Assembly (NCBI GenBank): GCA_946061495.1
Contig: CAMGSV010000075.1
Coordinates: 1-10,686 of the forward strand
Length of the DNA stretch: 10,686 bases
Reading direction: 5' to 3'
From: an uncultured Spirochaetales bacterium
GTDB lineage: Bacteria; Spirochaetota; Spirochaetia; Treponematales; Treponemataceae
In this document: positions 1-6,804 of the stretch, piece after piece
Layout of the letters: each line of letters begins with the position of its first letter
Position numbering within the stretch: position 1 is the stretch's first letter
Notes under the pieces: model-generated
What the model saw: the letters and a program-made list of their open reading frames with translations, nothing else
Databases searched by the model: none
What the model was told of the DNA's origin: nothing
Program-made: the position numbers and the translations under genes

Positions 1-1
1 T

Positions 2-43
2 GCGGGAGCAGGTAGCAGCGGGTTTCTGTCTCCTCACTCCCGC
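2..43. repeat. 7-bp inverted repeat at left edge, possible end of the araC transcript
   Basis: GCGGGAG at 2-8 is the exact reverse complement of CTCCCGC at 37-43, with 28 bases between. It lies downstream of the minus-strand regulator gene, so it could form the stem of that gene's terminator. The bases that would hold a T-run on the minus strand lie outside the window, so this cannot be confirmed. A 7-bp match in GC-rich sequence may also be chance. Confidence 0.25.
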
Positions 44-46
44 CTC

Positions 47-102
47 CTAACCACTAACCACTAAAAACTAACCACTAATCACTAACAACTAACAACCAAC
101 CA
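47..102. repeat. Tandem heptamer repeat, eight units of CTAACCA
   Basis: Eight consecutive 7-bp units fill this stretch. Units 1, 2 and 4 are CTAACCA exactly, and the others differ by one or two bases (CTAAAAA, CTAATCA, CTAACAA twice, CCAACCA). Read on the minus strand it is a TGGTTAG repeat starting about 8 bases after the regulator's stop codon. Seven is not a multiple of three and all sequence here is noncoding. It resembles the short tandem heptamer repeats known from some bacterial intergenic regions. Its function is unknown; slippage-driven variation in copy number is the obvious expectation. Confidence 0.85.
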
Positions 103-109
103 CTGCCCC

Positions 110-958
110 CTATCGCCCCTGGGCCACCCGCTTGCGGTATTTCAGGGGGGAGCAGCCCTCCTCAATCTTGAACCGCTGGGAAAAGTGGCTGATGCTGGAG
201 AAGCCTAAGGTGCAGGAAATGTCTGCAATGGAGCTGTCGGTGGACTCCAGCAGGTACTTTGACTCCTGGATCCGCCGCTTCAGCTGGTAGGCGATGGGGG
301 GCTTTCCCACGTAGCGGGAGAATTCGTGGATCAGGTGGAATTTGCTGATGCAGCTGATGCGGGCCAGGTCGTCCAGGGTGATTTTGTCCGCATAGTGGCT
401 GTCGATGTATTCCTTGACGATGGCGCAGCCTCGGCGCATTTCCTCGGTGCTGTCAAAGGAGGCCTTCAAGTCGGTGCGGCGGGTCAACAGCACGGCCAGC
501 TTCAGCAGCAGACTCTGGACCATCATCTCGTGGCCCGTCCGGTGCAGCTTCATCTCCTGGAACATTTCCGTGAACACCGGCTCCACCAGGGACACCAGCT
601 CTCCTAGGGGAAGCACCGGGCAGTAGGAGCCGTTGCCGCTGTCCATCAGCTCCTCGTGGATGGAAAAATTCCGCACCCCCAGGAAATAGTATTCCAGCGG
701 GTTGTGGGAGGAGGAGACCTCCGTGTGGAGCTTGTTGGGTGGAATCAGCACCAGGTTTCCTGAGGCTACCGGATACGTCTCGTTCTCCAGAATCAGGTTG
801 CCTTCGCCCCCCACCACCAGGGCAATTTCCATGAAGGGATGGGAGTGGAGCTGGGAATTCCAGTCGTCTTCAAACTTTGAGTGGCTGATGTACTCCAGCT
901 GGGGGCCGGAGGGGATGGGGGAGGTGGTGAATTCTTTTGCATAACGGAAGTTGCTCAT
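110..958 (-). CDS. AraC family transcriptional regulator with cupin-type sensor domain
   Basis: A 282-residue DNA-binding regulator of the AraC/XylS family. Residues about 20-85 look like the AraC-type cupin sensor (an H-x-H-x-F-x-E motif at 38-44 and a G-N-L-V-L-I-P-P-N-x-x-H segment at 67-78). Residues about 178-277 form the double helix-turn-helix domain: the first helix pair lies around D-K-I-T-L-D-D-L-A at 191-199, and the second carries the family signature I-A-D-I-S-C-T-L-G-F-S-S-I-S-H-F-S-Q-R-F at 244-263, ending with the usual S-P-L-K-Y-R at 270-275. It is divergent from the sugar-uptake operon, the standard place for a local sugar-responsive activator. The ligand is not evident; the disaccharide handled by the neighbouring phosphorylase is the natural guess. 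No Shine-Dalgarno precedes the ATG at 958, and a TATAAT lies only 6 bases upstream of it, so the mRNA may be leaderless. Confidence 0.93.
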   Translation of the reverse strand: MSNFRYAKEFTTSPIPSGPQLEYISHSKFEDDWNSQLHSHPFMEIALVVGGEGNLILENETYPVASGNLVLIPPNKLHTEVSSSHNPLEYYFLGVRNFSIHEELMDSGNGSYCPVLPLGELVSLVEPVFTEMFQEMKLHRTGHEMMVQSLLLKLAVLLTRRTDLKASFDSTEEMRRGCAIVKEYIDSHYADKITLDDLARISCISKFHLIHEFSRYVGKPPIAYQLKRRIQESKYLLESTDSSIADISCTLGFSSISHFSQRFKIEEGCSPLKYRKRVAQGR

Positions 959-964
959 AGGATT

Positions 965-992
965 ATTATATAATATTTTGGAATAAAAGCAA
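965..992 (-). promoter_or_regulatory. Predicted promoter of the araC-type gene
   Basis: On the minus strand a perfect -10 hexamer TATAAT (970-965) is preceded, after a 16-bp spacer, by TTGCTT (992-987), a 3/6 match to the -35 consensus. The surroundings are AT-rich, unlike the flanking genes. A start site 6-7 bases downstream of the -10 falls on or next to the ATG at 958, leaving no room for a ribosome binding site. The hexamer is clear; its use in vivo is inference. Confidence 0.55.
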
Positions 993-1021
993 GAAGATAA
1001 AAAAAGAACGCAAGATATGAG

Positions 1022-1050
1022 TTGCTGTCCCGTTCCTGTGGGTTCATACT
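1022..1050 (+). promoter_or_regulatory. Candidate promoter of the sugar-uptake operon
   Basis: TTGCTG (1022-1027) and CATACT (1045-1050) are separated by 17 bp, matching the consensus at 3/6 and 4/6 positions. Transcription would start near 1057, about 68 bases before the binding-protein ATG, and would run through the GTAAAC repeats. The weak hexamers would suit a promoter that needs an activator, but the repeats lie downstream of this -10, which fits repression better. Another unrecognised promoter in the 959-1124 gap remains possible. Confidence 0.3.
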
Positions 1051-1084
1051 GTAACTACACCGTAAACTGATGTAAACGTATTCG
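1051..1084 (+). promoter_or_regulatory. Phased GTAA(AC) direct repeats, overlapping a cre-like sequence
   Basis: GTAA begins at 1051, GTAAAC at 1062 and GTAAAC at 1072, giving spacings of 11 and 10 bp, one helical turn each. AraC-family proteins typically bind direct repeats with each helix-turn-helix contacting successive major grooves, so these are candidate operator half-sites for the divergent regulator. The last repeat lies within 1070-1084, which fits the cre consensus WTGNAANCGNWNNCW at 14 of 15 positions (the final base is G rather than A/T), so a LacI/CcpA-type operator is an alternative reading. Confidence 0.4.
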
Positions 1085-1124
1085 ATGCACTGATAGTAAG
1101 TGTATTTGTCTTAAGGAGGTCTTT

Positions 1125-2504
1125 ATGAAACGATGCGCTGTAGTTGCAGGAGCATTGCTTTTGGTTGCCGCCACAGTATTTGCTGGTGGTAGCAAGGATT
1201 CTGGCAAGCAGGTGCTGAAGGTAGCCGGTTTGAAGGGTGCCTACGGTGATGTATATTGGCAGGAGATCAAGAAGGGATTTGAGGCTGCGAACCCCGGTGT
1301 AGAGGTGCAGCTGACCATCGAGGCTCAGGTTGAAAAGACCATCAACCCCCAGATTATGGCTGGGGCCGGCCCTGATGTCCTGTATTTGGCAACTGGTCGC
1401 CAGGACCAGCTGACCGAGATGATGATTTCCAGCAAGGCCATCCGTGACCTGACTGGTCTTCTGGAAAAGAACGTGTACAACGAGAACGTGAAGCTCAAGG
1501 ATCGCATCCTTCCTTCCATCATGGGCAACGGTGTCACCAATCCCTATGCCGGCGACGCCACCAACTACATGCTGCCCCTGTTCTTCTCCAGCAACGGTCT
1601 GTTCTTCAATGCCGACCTGTTCTATGACAATGACGGCGACGGAAAGATGGGTGCCAAGAAGGACGGCAAGTACGAGATGCCCACCACCTGGGACGAGTTC
1701 CTGGCACTGGGCGAGCTGCTGAACGCAGAGCGCGCCTCCAACCCCAACACTCCCTACCTGTTCACCTATCCCACCGCCGGATACCTGGACACTATGGTTC
1801 CTGCCTCCATCGCCGCCAGTGCTGGTGAGGCTGTGGTGAAGCAGGCCTTCAACTATGAGCCCGTTTGGGAGCAGGCAGCGGTGAAGGCTGTGTTCGAGAA
1901 CCTGGGAAAGATTCGCCCCTACCTGCTGCCCACCACCGTCGGCAACGCCAACGGAACTGGATTCAAGGACAACCAGCAGGCTGTTATTGATGGCCGTGCC
2001 CTGTTCATGACAAACGGCGACTGGGTAAAGGGCGAGATGGCAGACACCACTCCTGCCGGATTCAACTGGGGTTCCGCTCCCTTCCTGGCCTTCTCCAAGG
2101 GTGGCGAGCGCTACGGAACCGTGAACGCCGAGCAGATTTACATCAGCAACAACACCCAGGTTCCTGAGCTGGCAGAGAAGTTCATCCTCTACGTCTACAG
2201 CAAGGAGGGACTGGCCCATATCGCAAAGCATGCCAACGGTGCCTTCGTGCCTGCCAAGGGATATGACGAGATTGCCGTTGCCAATGGCATGAACGCCGGT
2301 GCCGTTGCTGGCTACAAGGGCTACTACGATGGTTCCGCCAAGGTGCTCATCGGTAGCTTTGCCGCCGCCACTGCCGAGGGTGTGGACTGGAAGCAGACCT
2401 ACTGCTTCACCATGGACAGCGTGATGAACGGTTCCAAGACAACTGCCCAGTGGCTGGAGCAGCTGAAGACCGACAGCGCCAAGCTGAAGGCCGCTTTGAA
2501 CTAA
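1125..2504 (+). CDS. Sugar ABC transporter substrate-binding protein (extracellular family 1)
   Basis: A 459-residue secreted binding protein of the MalE/UgpB class. Residues 1-20 form a signal peptide: basic MKR, a hydrophobic core, then VFA followed by GG, which looks like a signal peptidase I site. There is no lipobox cysteine (the only early Cys is residue 4), so it is probably periplasmic rather than a lipoprotein. Family features include the A-G-x-G-P-D-V-L segment, the P-x-T-W-D-E-F hinge region, and a late G-A-F-V-P-A segment. A D-N-D-G-D-G loop at 168-173 has the spacing of a calcium-binding loop. A strong Shine-Dalgarno, AAGGAGGT at 1113-1120, fixes the ATG. The two permeases and the GH112 phosphorylase downstream suggest the ligand is a Gal-beta-1,3-HexNAc disaccharide. 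That ligand comes from context and is not read from the binding site. Confidence 0.92.
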   Translation: MKRCAVVAGALLLVAATVFAGGSKDSGKQVLKVAGLKGAYGDVYWQEIKKGFEAANPGVEVQLTIEAQVEKTINPQIMAGAGPDVLYLATGRQDQLTEMMISSKAIRDLTGLLEKNVYNENVKLKDRILPSIMGNGVTNPYAGDATNYMLPLFFSSNGLFFNADLFYDNDGDGKMGAKKDGKYEMPTTWDEFLALGELLNAERASNPNTPYLFTYPTAGYLDTMVPASIAASAGEAVVKQAFNYEPVWEQAAVKAVFENLGKIRPYLLPTTVGNANGTGFKDNQQAVIDGRALFMTNGDWVKGEMADTTPAGFNWGSAPFLAFSKGGERYGTVNAEQIYISNNTQVPELAEKFILYVYSKEGLAHIAKHANGAFVPAKGYDEIAVANGMNAGAVAGYKGYYDGSAKVLIGSFAAATAEGVDWKQTYCFTMDSVMNGSKTTAQWLEQLKTDSAKLKAALN

Positions 2505-2553
2505 GAACGCAGGGGCACCGTTCATCCAACTGAAAGGAGCCCCCTACAACACG

Positions 2554-2624
2554 GCCCTGGCACCAAGGGGATTTGTTCTTTGGATAGTTGTCCGAGGGAT
2601 GGTTCTGCAGCCAGGGCTTTTTTT
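2554..2624 (+). terminator. Hairpin with T-run after the binding-protein gene, probably a leaky terminator
   Basis: GCCCTGGC (2554-2561) pairs perfectly with GCCAGGGC (2610-2617), followed directly by seven T at 2618-2624. The 48-base loop can itself fold: CCAAGGGG (2563-2570) pairs with TTCTTTGG (2576-2583) using G-T wobbles. It lies between the binding-protein stop codon and the first permease, whose start is only 20 bases further on. In sugar ABC operons such a structure commonly lowers permease transcript relative to binding-protein transcript by partial termination or 3'-end protection. That role is inferred. Confidence 0.7.
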
Positions 2625-2643
2625 CTAGCGAGGTGAGGAGAGC

Positions 2644-3552
2644 ATGAAGTCAAAGCCTGGAAAAACCATTGCCAAAAAACAGGGTGGTGCCACCAAGCGG
2701 TTTATCTGCTTGTGTACCATTCCCACCTTTATCCTGTATTTTATCTTTGTCATCTACCCCATTTTCAACATGGTGGGGCTTTCCTTTGTGCAGTGGAATG
2801 GTCTTTTGGGAAAGAAGACCTTCTATGGGCTGAAAAACTATCAGCTTTTGTTTCAGGATTCCCAGTTCTGGCTTTCATTCAAGAACACCTTGATTCTGAT
2901 TGTGCTGGTGACGGCGGTGACCTTTGTGCTTGCCCTGCTTTTTGCCAGCTTCCTTGCCAAGGGACGGCTGAAGGGGCAGACCTTCTTCCGCATCGTTTTC
3001 TACATTCCCAACATCCTTTCGATTGTGGTTATTTCCGCTATCTTCTACATGCTGTATTCCAGTGACTACGGCATCCTGGGCCCCATTCTGAAGCTGTTCG
3101 GGATGGAGTATACCGGCGTGCTGGGAGACCCCAAGCGGGTTGTCTACGCCATTGCGGTGGCCATGATTTGGCAGGCCATCGGGTACTACATGGTCATGTA
3201 CATTGCGGGAATGGACTCCATTTCCGATGAGCTGTATGAAAGCGCCAGTCTGGACGGAGCCTCAAAGTTCCACCAGTTCTTCATCATCACCCTGCCCCTC
3301 ACCTGGCAGGTTATTCGGGTGACCCTGACCTTCTTCATCATCAGTACCATCAACATGAGCTTCCTCTTTGTGACGGCCATGACAAACGGTGCACCAGATG
3401 GTGCCAGCAACGTGCTTTTGGTCTACATGAGCAAGCAGCGGGCCAATGGTTCCTTCGGTTACGCCATGGCCATTGGTACTGTGCTGTTTATCTTTGCCTA
3501 TGGTATTTCACTGATTGTGAACAAACTGACGGAAAAGGATCCTTTGGACTAG
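2644..3552 (+). CDS. Sugar ABC transporter permease, MalF/UgpA type
   Basis: A 302-residue inner-membrane permease with about six hydrophobic segments, near residues 22-44, 80-104, 116-138, 166-189, 222-246 and 272-292. The cytoplasmic coupling (EAA) loop is at about 196-219: E-L-Y-E-S-A-S-L-D-G-A-S-K-F followed by F-I-I-T-L-P-L. This loop docks onto the ATPase. The F-Y-I-P-N-I-L-S segment at 119-126 and the Y-x-G-L-K-N-Y segment near 61-66 are typical of the MalF-side subunit. Start ATG 2644 has a purine-rich AGGTGAGGAG at 2631-2640. It would pair with the next gene's product and with a shared ATPase encoded elsewhere, as none is present in this window. Confidence 0.93.
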   Translation: MKSKPGKTIAKKQGGATKRFICLCTIPTFILYFIFVIYPIFNMVGLSFVQWNGLLGKKTFYGLKNYQLLFQDSQFWLSFKNTLILIVLVTAVTFVLALLFASFLAKGRLKGQTFFRIVFYIPNILSIVVISAIFYMLYSSDYGILGPILKLFGMEYTGVLGDPKRVVYAIAVAMIWQAIGYYMVMYIAGMDSISDELYESASLDGASKFHQFFIITLPLTWQVIRVTLTFFIISTINMSFLFVTAMTNGAPDGASNVLLVYMSKQRANGSFGYAMAIGTVLFIFAYGISLIVNKLTEKDPLD

Positions 3553-3566
3553 GGTTCAGGTGCAGC

Positions 3567-3597
3567 CACACTGGAGGCCCGTCAGCCTTTCAGTGTG
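3567..3597 (+). other. Stem-loop between the two permease genes
   Basis: CACACTG (3567-3573) pairs with CAGTGTG (3591-3597). The stem continues inward, past one G-T pair, one A-T pair and a bulged T, through GGC/GCC to a 6-base loop. No T-run follows, so this is not an ordinary terminator. It lies 15 bases after the first permease stop and about 30 before the next start. A role in mRNA processing, stability or translational coupling is possible but not shown. Confidence 0.55.
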
Positions 3598-3628
3598 AGA
3601 TTGCTTGCTTTGTAAATGGAGTGTAATG

Positions 3629-4516
3629 ATGAAAATAAATTCAAAGAAACAAAGGATTCTGCGTCATGTTCGAGAGAACATTGTGGCTTATCTGATTTTG
3701 GCTATATTTACGGTGATTTTCGCCTATCCCATTCTGTGGTCTGTCATCTCCTCATTCAAGACCAGTGCGGAGATTCGCCAGAGTCCCTTTGCCCTGCCGG
3801 CAGTGCCCCAGTTCGTGAACTACAGCAATGCCTGGAATGCGGCCCACATGGGGGACTACTTCCTGAACTCCGTCTTTGTGACGGCCCTGTCCATGGCACT
3901 GCTGATTGTGCTGGTGATTCCCTGCTCCTACGTGCTGACTAGGTTCAACTTTCGATTCAGGAATTTCCTCAAGCTGCTGATGATGGCAGGGCTTTTCATC
4001 AACGTGAACTACATCATCTATCCCATCTACCTGATGATAAACGGCGTGGGTAGGGCTGTTTTCGGAAACGGCCTGCTGCTGACGGACAATTTGGTGACGG
4101 TATCCATCATCAATGCGGTGACCAGCGTGCCCTTTTCCATCTACCTGCTGTCCGGCTTTTTGTCCGGCTTGCCCAAGGGCTACGAGGAGGCTGCCCGCAT
4201 CGACGGCTGCTCCAACTGGGGCATCCTGCTGAAGGTGATTGTGCCCCTGTCCATGCCCAGTATCCTGACGGTCATCCTGTTCCAGTTTTTGGCCTACTGG
4301 AACGAGTATCTGGTGGCCCAGACCTTCCTGATTTCGGACGCCAAGCGGACGCTGCCCGTGGGCTTGCTGAGCATCATGCAGGAGGCCAAGGTGGCCACCG
4401 ACTACGGACGGCTCTATGCCGGTCTAGTGATTGTGATGGTGCCGGTGTTGGTGTTGTACTGCTTTGTCCAGAAGAACCTCACCAAGGGAATTTCTATGGG
4501 TGGCCTCAAGGGCTAG
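3629..4516 (+). CDS. Sugar ABC transporter permease, MalG/UgpE type
   Basis: A 295-residue inner-membrane permease, the MalG-side partner of the preceding gene. Hydrophobic segments lie near residues 19-41, 81-103, 115-135, 155-178, 209-228 and 264-281. The EAA coupling loop is at about 184-208 (G-Y-E-E-A-A-R-I-D-G-C-S-N-W then I-V-P-L). The C-terminus Q-K-N-L-T-K-G-I-S-M-G-G-L-K-G is the classic ending of this subunit. Two adjacent ATG codons occur at 3626 and 3629. GGAG at 3618-3621 is 7 bases from the second and 4 from the first, so 3629 is preferred. An upstream in-frame TTG at 3605 lacks a ribosome site and would add an atypical leader. Confidence 0.92.
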   Translation: MKINSKKQRILRHVRENIVAYLILAIFTVIFAYPILWSVISSFKTSAEIRQSPFALPAVPQFVNYSNAWNAAHMGDYFLNSVFVTALSMALLIVLVIPCSYVLTRFNFRFRNFLKLLMMAGLFINVNYIIYPIYLMINGVGRAVFGNGLLLTDNLVTVSIINAVTSVPFSIYLLSGFLSGLPKGYEEAARIDGCSNWGILLKVIVPLSMPSILTVILFQFLAYWNEYLVAQTFLISDAKRTLPVGLLSIMQEAKVATDYGRLYAGLVIVMVPVLVLYCFVQKNLTKGISMGGLKG

Positions 4517-4532
4517 GGAATGAGCTTCGGAG

Positions 4533-4555
4533 GGCCTGGTATACTTTGGCAGGCC
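4533..4555 (+). promoter_or_regulatory. Inverted repeat enclosing an extended -10, possible internal promoter for the phosphorylase gene
   Basis: GGCCTG (4533-4538) and CAGGCC (4550-4555) form a perfect 6-bp inverted repeat. The sequence between and overlapping them contains TGGTATACT (4537-4545), an extended -10 (TGnTATAAT form, 5/6 in the hexamer). No good -35 is seen upstream, which an extended -10 can tolerate. Transcription would start near 4552, about 43 bases before the next ATG. Alternatively it is simply an intercistronic hairpin; only four T (4562-4564 and one adjacent) follow nearby, so termination is unlikely. Confidence 0.35.
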
Positions 4556-4594
4556 AGCAATTTTGTGCATCGTAAGGGAGGCTGAAGGAGTATT

Positions 4595-6799
4595 ATGGAG
4601 AATATCAGCTTGCAGAAAGAGAACCAGCGGGTGGATGTGGTTGCCACGTCGAATGCAGGACGGGTGACCATTCCCACGGACTTGGATGTGGTTCCCCAGA
4701 CACGGGAAATTATGGAGCGATGGGGCGCCGATGCCCTGCGGGATTGTGATGGTACCGATTTCCCCGCCCAGCTGCAGGGGGTGGGCGCAAAGATTTATTC
4801 CACCTACTACACCACCCGAAAGGACAACGACTGGGCCCGTGCCAATCCCGACGAGATTCAGCAGATATACATTATGACACCCTTCTATTCTACACCGGAG
4901 GGAAGTCTTTCCATCCCCCTGATGAAGGGCCTGTATCCTGAAATGCTGAAGGTGAATCCAAATGACCGCCAGCGCTGGTGGGAGGTGATTGACCGCACTA
5001 CCGGACAGGTGGTTCCCCCCAGTGACTGGGATTATCAGGAGGAGGCGGGGACGGTGGTGATTCCGGCTGCCTGTCCCTTCCACCAGTATACGGTGAGCTT
5101 TTTGGCCTTCATCATGTGGGATCCTGTCCACATGTACAATGCAGTGGTGAACGGCTGGAAGGATGTGGAGCACCAGATCACCTTTGATGTGCGGCAGCCA
5201 AAGACCCGGGCCTTTACCATGGAGCGGCTGCGAAAATTCATTGGGGAGCATCCTTACGTGGATGTGATTCGCTACACCACCTTCTTCCATCAGTTTACCC
5301 TGCTGTTTGACGAGGCTGCCCGGGAAAAGTACGTGGACTGGTACGGCTATTCCGCCTCCGTGTCTCCCTACATTCTGGAGAAGTTCGAGGCTGAGGTGGG
5401 CTATCCCTTCCGGCCGGAATTCATCATCGACCAGGGCTACTACAACAACCAGTACCGCATTCCCTCCAAGGAATTCAAGGATTTCATGGCCTTCCAGCGG
5501 CGGGAGGTGGCAGCCCTGGCCAAGGAGATGGTGGACATTACCCACGAATGCGGCAAGGAAGCCATGATGTTCTTGGGTGACCACTGGATTGGCACCGAGC
5601 CCTTCCTGGAGGAATTCGCCTCCATCGGGGTGGATGCCATTGTGGGCAGTGTGGGAAACGGCAGCACCCTGCGCCTTATCAGCGACATTCCCGGCGTGAA
5701 GTATACTGAGGGGCGCTTCCTGCCCTACTTTTTCCCGGACACCTTCTTCCCCGGCGGTGACCCCGTGAAGGAGGCCAAGGTGAACTGGGTGACTGCCCGC
5801 CGTGCAATTCTGCGGAAGCCTGTGGACAGAATCGGCTACGGTGGTTACCTGAAGCTGGCTCTGAATTTTCCCGACTTTGTGGACTACATCCAGAGCGTCT
5901 GCGACGAATTCCGTACTCTGTATGAAAATATTCGTGGCGCCACCCCCTATTGCGTCAAGACGGTGGCGGTGTTGAACTGCTGGGGCAGGATGCGTTCTTG
6001 GGGCTGCCACATGGTGCACCACGCCCTGTACCAGAAGCAGAACTACAGCTATGCCGGGGTAATCGAGGCATTGGCAGGCGCCCCCTACCAGGTGAAGTTC
6101 ATCAGCTTTGACGACATCCTGAATGATGCCACGGTGCTGGGTGAGGTGGACGTGCTCATCAATGTGGGTGGTGCCGACACCGCCCACACTGGGGGCGACT
6201 ACTGGTGCAATCCCGCCGTTGCCGACACCATCCGCCGGTTTGTGTGGCAGGGCGGTGGCTTTATCGGAGTGGGTGAGCCCACCGGCCATCAGAGCCAGGG
6301 ACGGTTCTTCCAGCTGGCGGATGTGCTGGGAGTGGAGAAGGAGACGGGCTTCACCCTGGGCTACGACAAGTACAACTGGGAGCAGCACAGTCACTTCATC
6401 ATCCAGGATGCGGGGGATGAAATTGACTTTGGGGAGGGCATGAAGGCTGTGTACGCACTGCCAGAGGCCCAGGTGCTGGTGCAGCGGAACAAGGAGGTGC
6501 AGCTGGCAGTGAACCAGTACGGAGCTGGCCGCAGCGTCTACATCAGTGGGCTGCCCTACAGCTTTGAGAATAACCGCCTGCTGCACCGGGCAGTGCTGTG
6601 GAGCACCCATTGCGAGGATCAGCTCCACAGTTGGTTTAGCAGCAATTGCAACGTTGAAGTGCACGCCTACGTCAAGAACGGCAAGTTCTGCGTGGTGAAC
6701 AACACCTACGAGCCCCAGTCCACCACGGTGTATCGGGGGGACGGCTCCAGCTTCCCGCTGGACTTGGCCGCCAACGAAATCCAGTGGTATAAGATTTAA
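4595..6799 (+). CDS. lnpA: 1,3-beta-galactosyl-N-acetylhexosamine phosphorylase (GH112; galacto-N-biose/lacto-N-biose phosphorylase)
   Basis: A 734-residue cytoplasmic enzyme that splits Gal-beta-1,3-GalNAc or Gal-beta-1,3-GlcNAc with phosphate, giving galactose-1-phosphate and the free HexNAc. It follows the Bifidobacterium longum enzyme, as I recall it, over its length: W-G-A-D-A-x-R-x-x-D-G-T near 43-54, the T-V-S-F-L-A-F-I-x-W-D-P-V segment, T-T-F-F-x-Q-F-T-L-L-F-D-E, and F-L-G-D-H-W-I-G-T-E-P. In that last motif Asp329 aligns with the catalytic acid (Asp313 in B. longum). G-V-K-Y-T-E-G-R-F-L-P-Y-F-F-P-D lies at 367-382. The N-terminal part is the TIM barrel; residues about 450-660 form the glutamine-amidotransferase-like middle domain with a G-G-G-F-I-G-V-G-E-P loop; a small beta domain ends the protein. 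It has about 17 extra residues at the N-terminus, but AAGGAG at 4585-4590 supports the start. GNB versus LNB preference cannot be read reliably. Galactosyl-rhamnose phosphorylases share GH112, though overall similarity favours the HexNAc type. Confidence 0.95.
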   Translation: MENISLQKENQRVDVVATSNAGRVTIPTDLDVVPQTREIMERWGADALRDCDGTDFPAQLQGVGAKIYSTYYTTRKDNDWARANPDEIQQIYIMTPFYSTPEGSLSIPLMKGLYPEMLKVNPNDRQRWWEVIDRTTGQVVPPSDWDYQEEAGTVVIPAACPFHQYTVSFLAFIMWDPVHMYNAVVNGWKDVEHQITFDVRQPKTRAFTMERLRKFIGEHPYVDVIRYTTFFHQFTLLFDEAAREKYVDWYGYSASVSPYILEKFEAEVGYPFRPEFIIDQGYYNNQYRIPSKEFKDFMAFQRREVAALAKEMVDITHECGKEAMMFLGDHWIGTEPFLEEFASIGVDAIVGSVGNGSTLRLISDIPGVKYTEGRFLPYFFPDTFFPGGDPVKEAKVNWVTARRAILRKPVDRIGYGGYLKLALNFPDFVDYIQSVCDEFRTLYENIRGATPYCVKTVAVLNCWGRMRSWGCHMVHHALYQKQNYSYAGVIEALAGAPYQVKFISFDDILNDATVLGEVDVLINVGGADTAHTGGDYWCNPAVADTIRRFVWQGGGFIGVGEPTGHQSQGRFFQLADVLGVEKETGFTLGYDKYNWEQHSHFIIQDAGDEIDFGEGMKAVYALPEAQVLVQRNKEVQLAVNQYGAGRSVYISGLPYSFENNRLLHRAVLWSTHCEDQLHSWFSSNCNVEVHAYVKNGKFCVVNNTYEPQSTTVYRGDGSSFPLDLAANEIQWYKI

Positions 6800-6804
6800 C
6801 CTTC

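Noticed and set aside
1125..1188. Lipoprotein signal in the binding protein
   Set aside because: The only early cysteine is residue 4, before the hydrophobic core; no Cys follows the core, so a signal peptidase I site fits better.
1044..2525. Long minus-strand open frame (493 codons) opposite the binding-protein gene
   Set aside because: It mirrors the GC-biased codons of the plus-strand gene, has a low-complexity G/V/L/H-rich translation with no domain character, and lacks a ribosome site.
4424..6664. 746-codon minus-strand open frame opposite the phosphorylase gene
   Set aside because: The plus strand is unmistakably GH112. The antisense translation is H/V/G/L-rich without motifs, and such frames are expected opposite genes with strong third-position GC bias.
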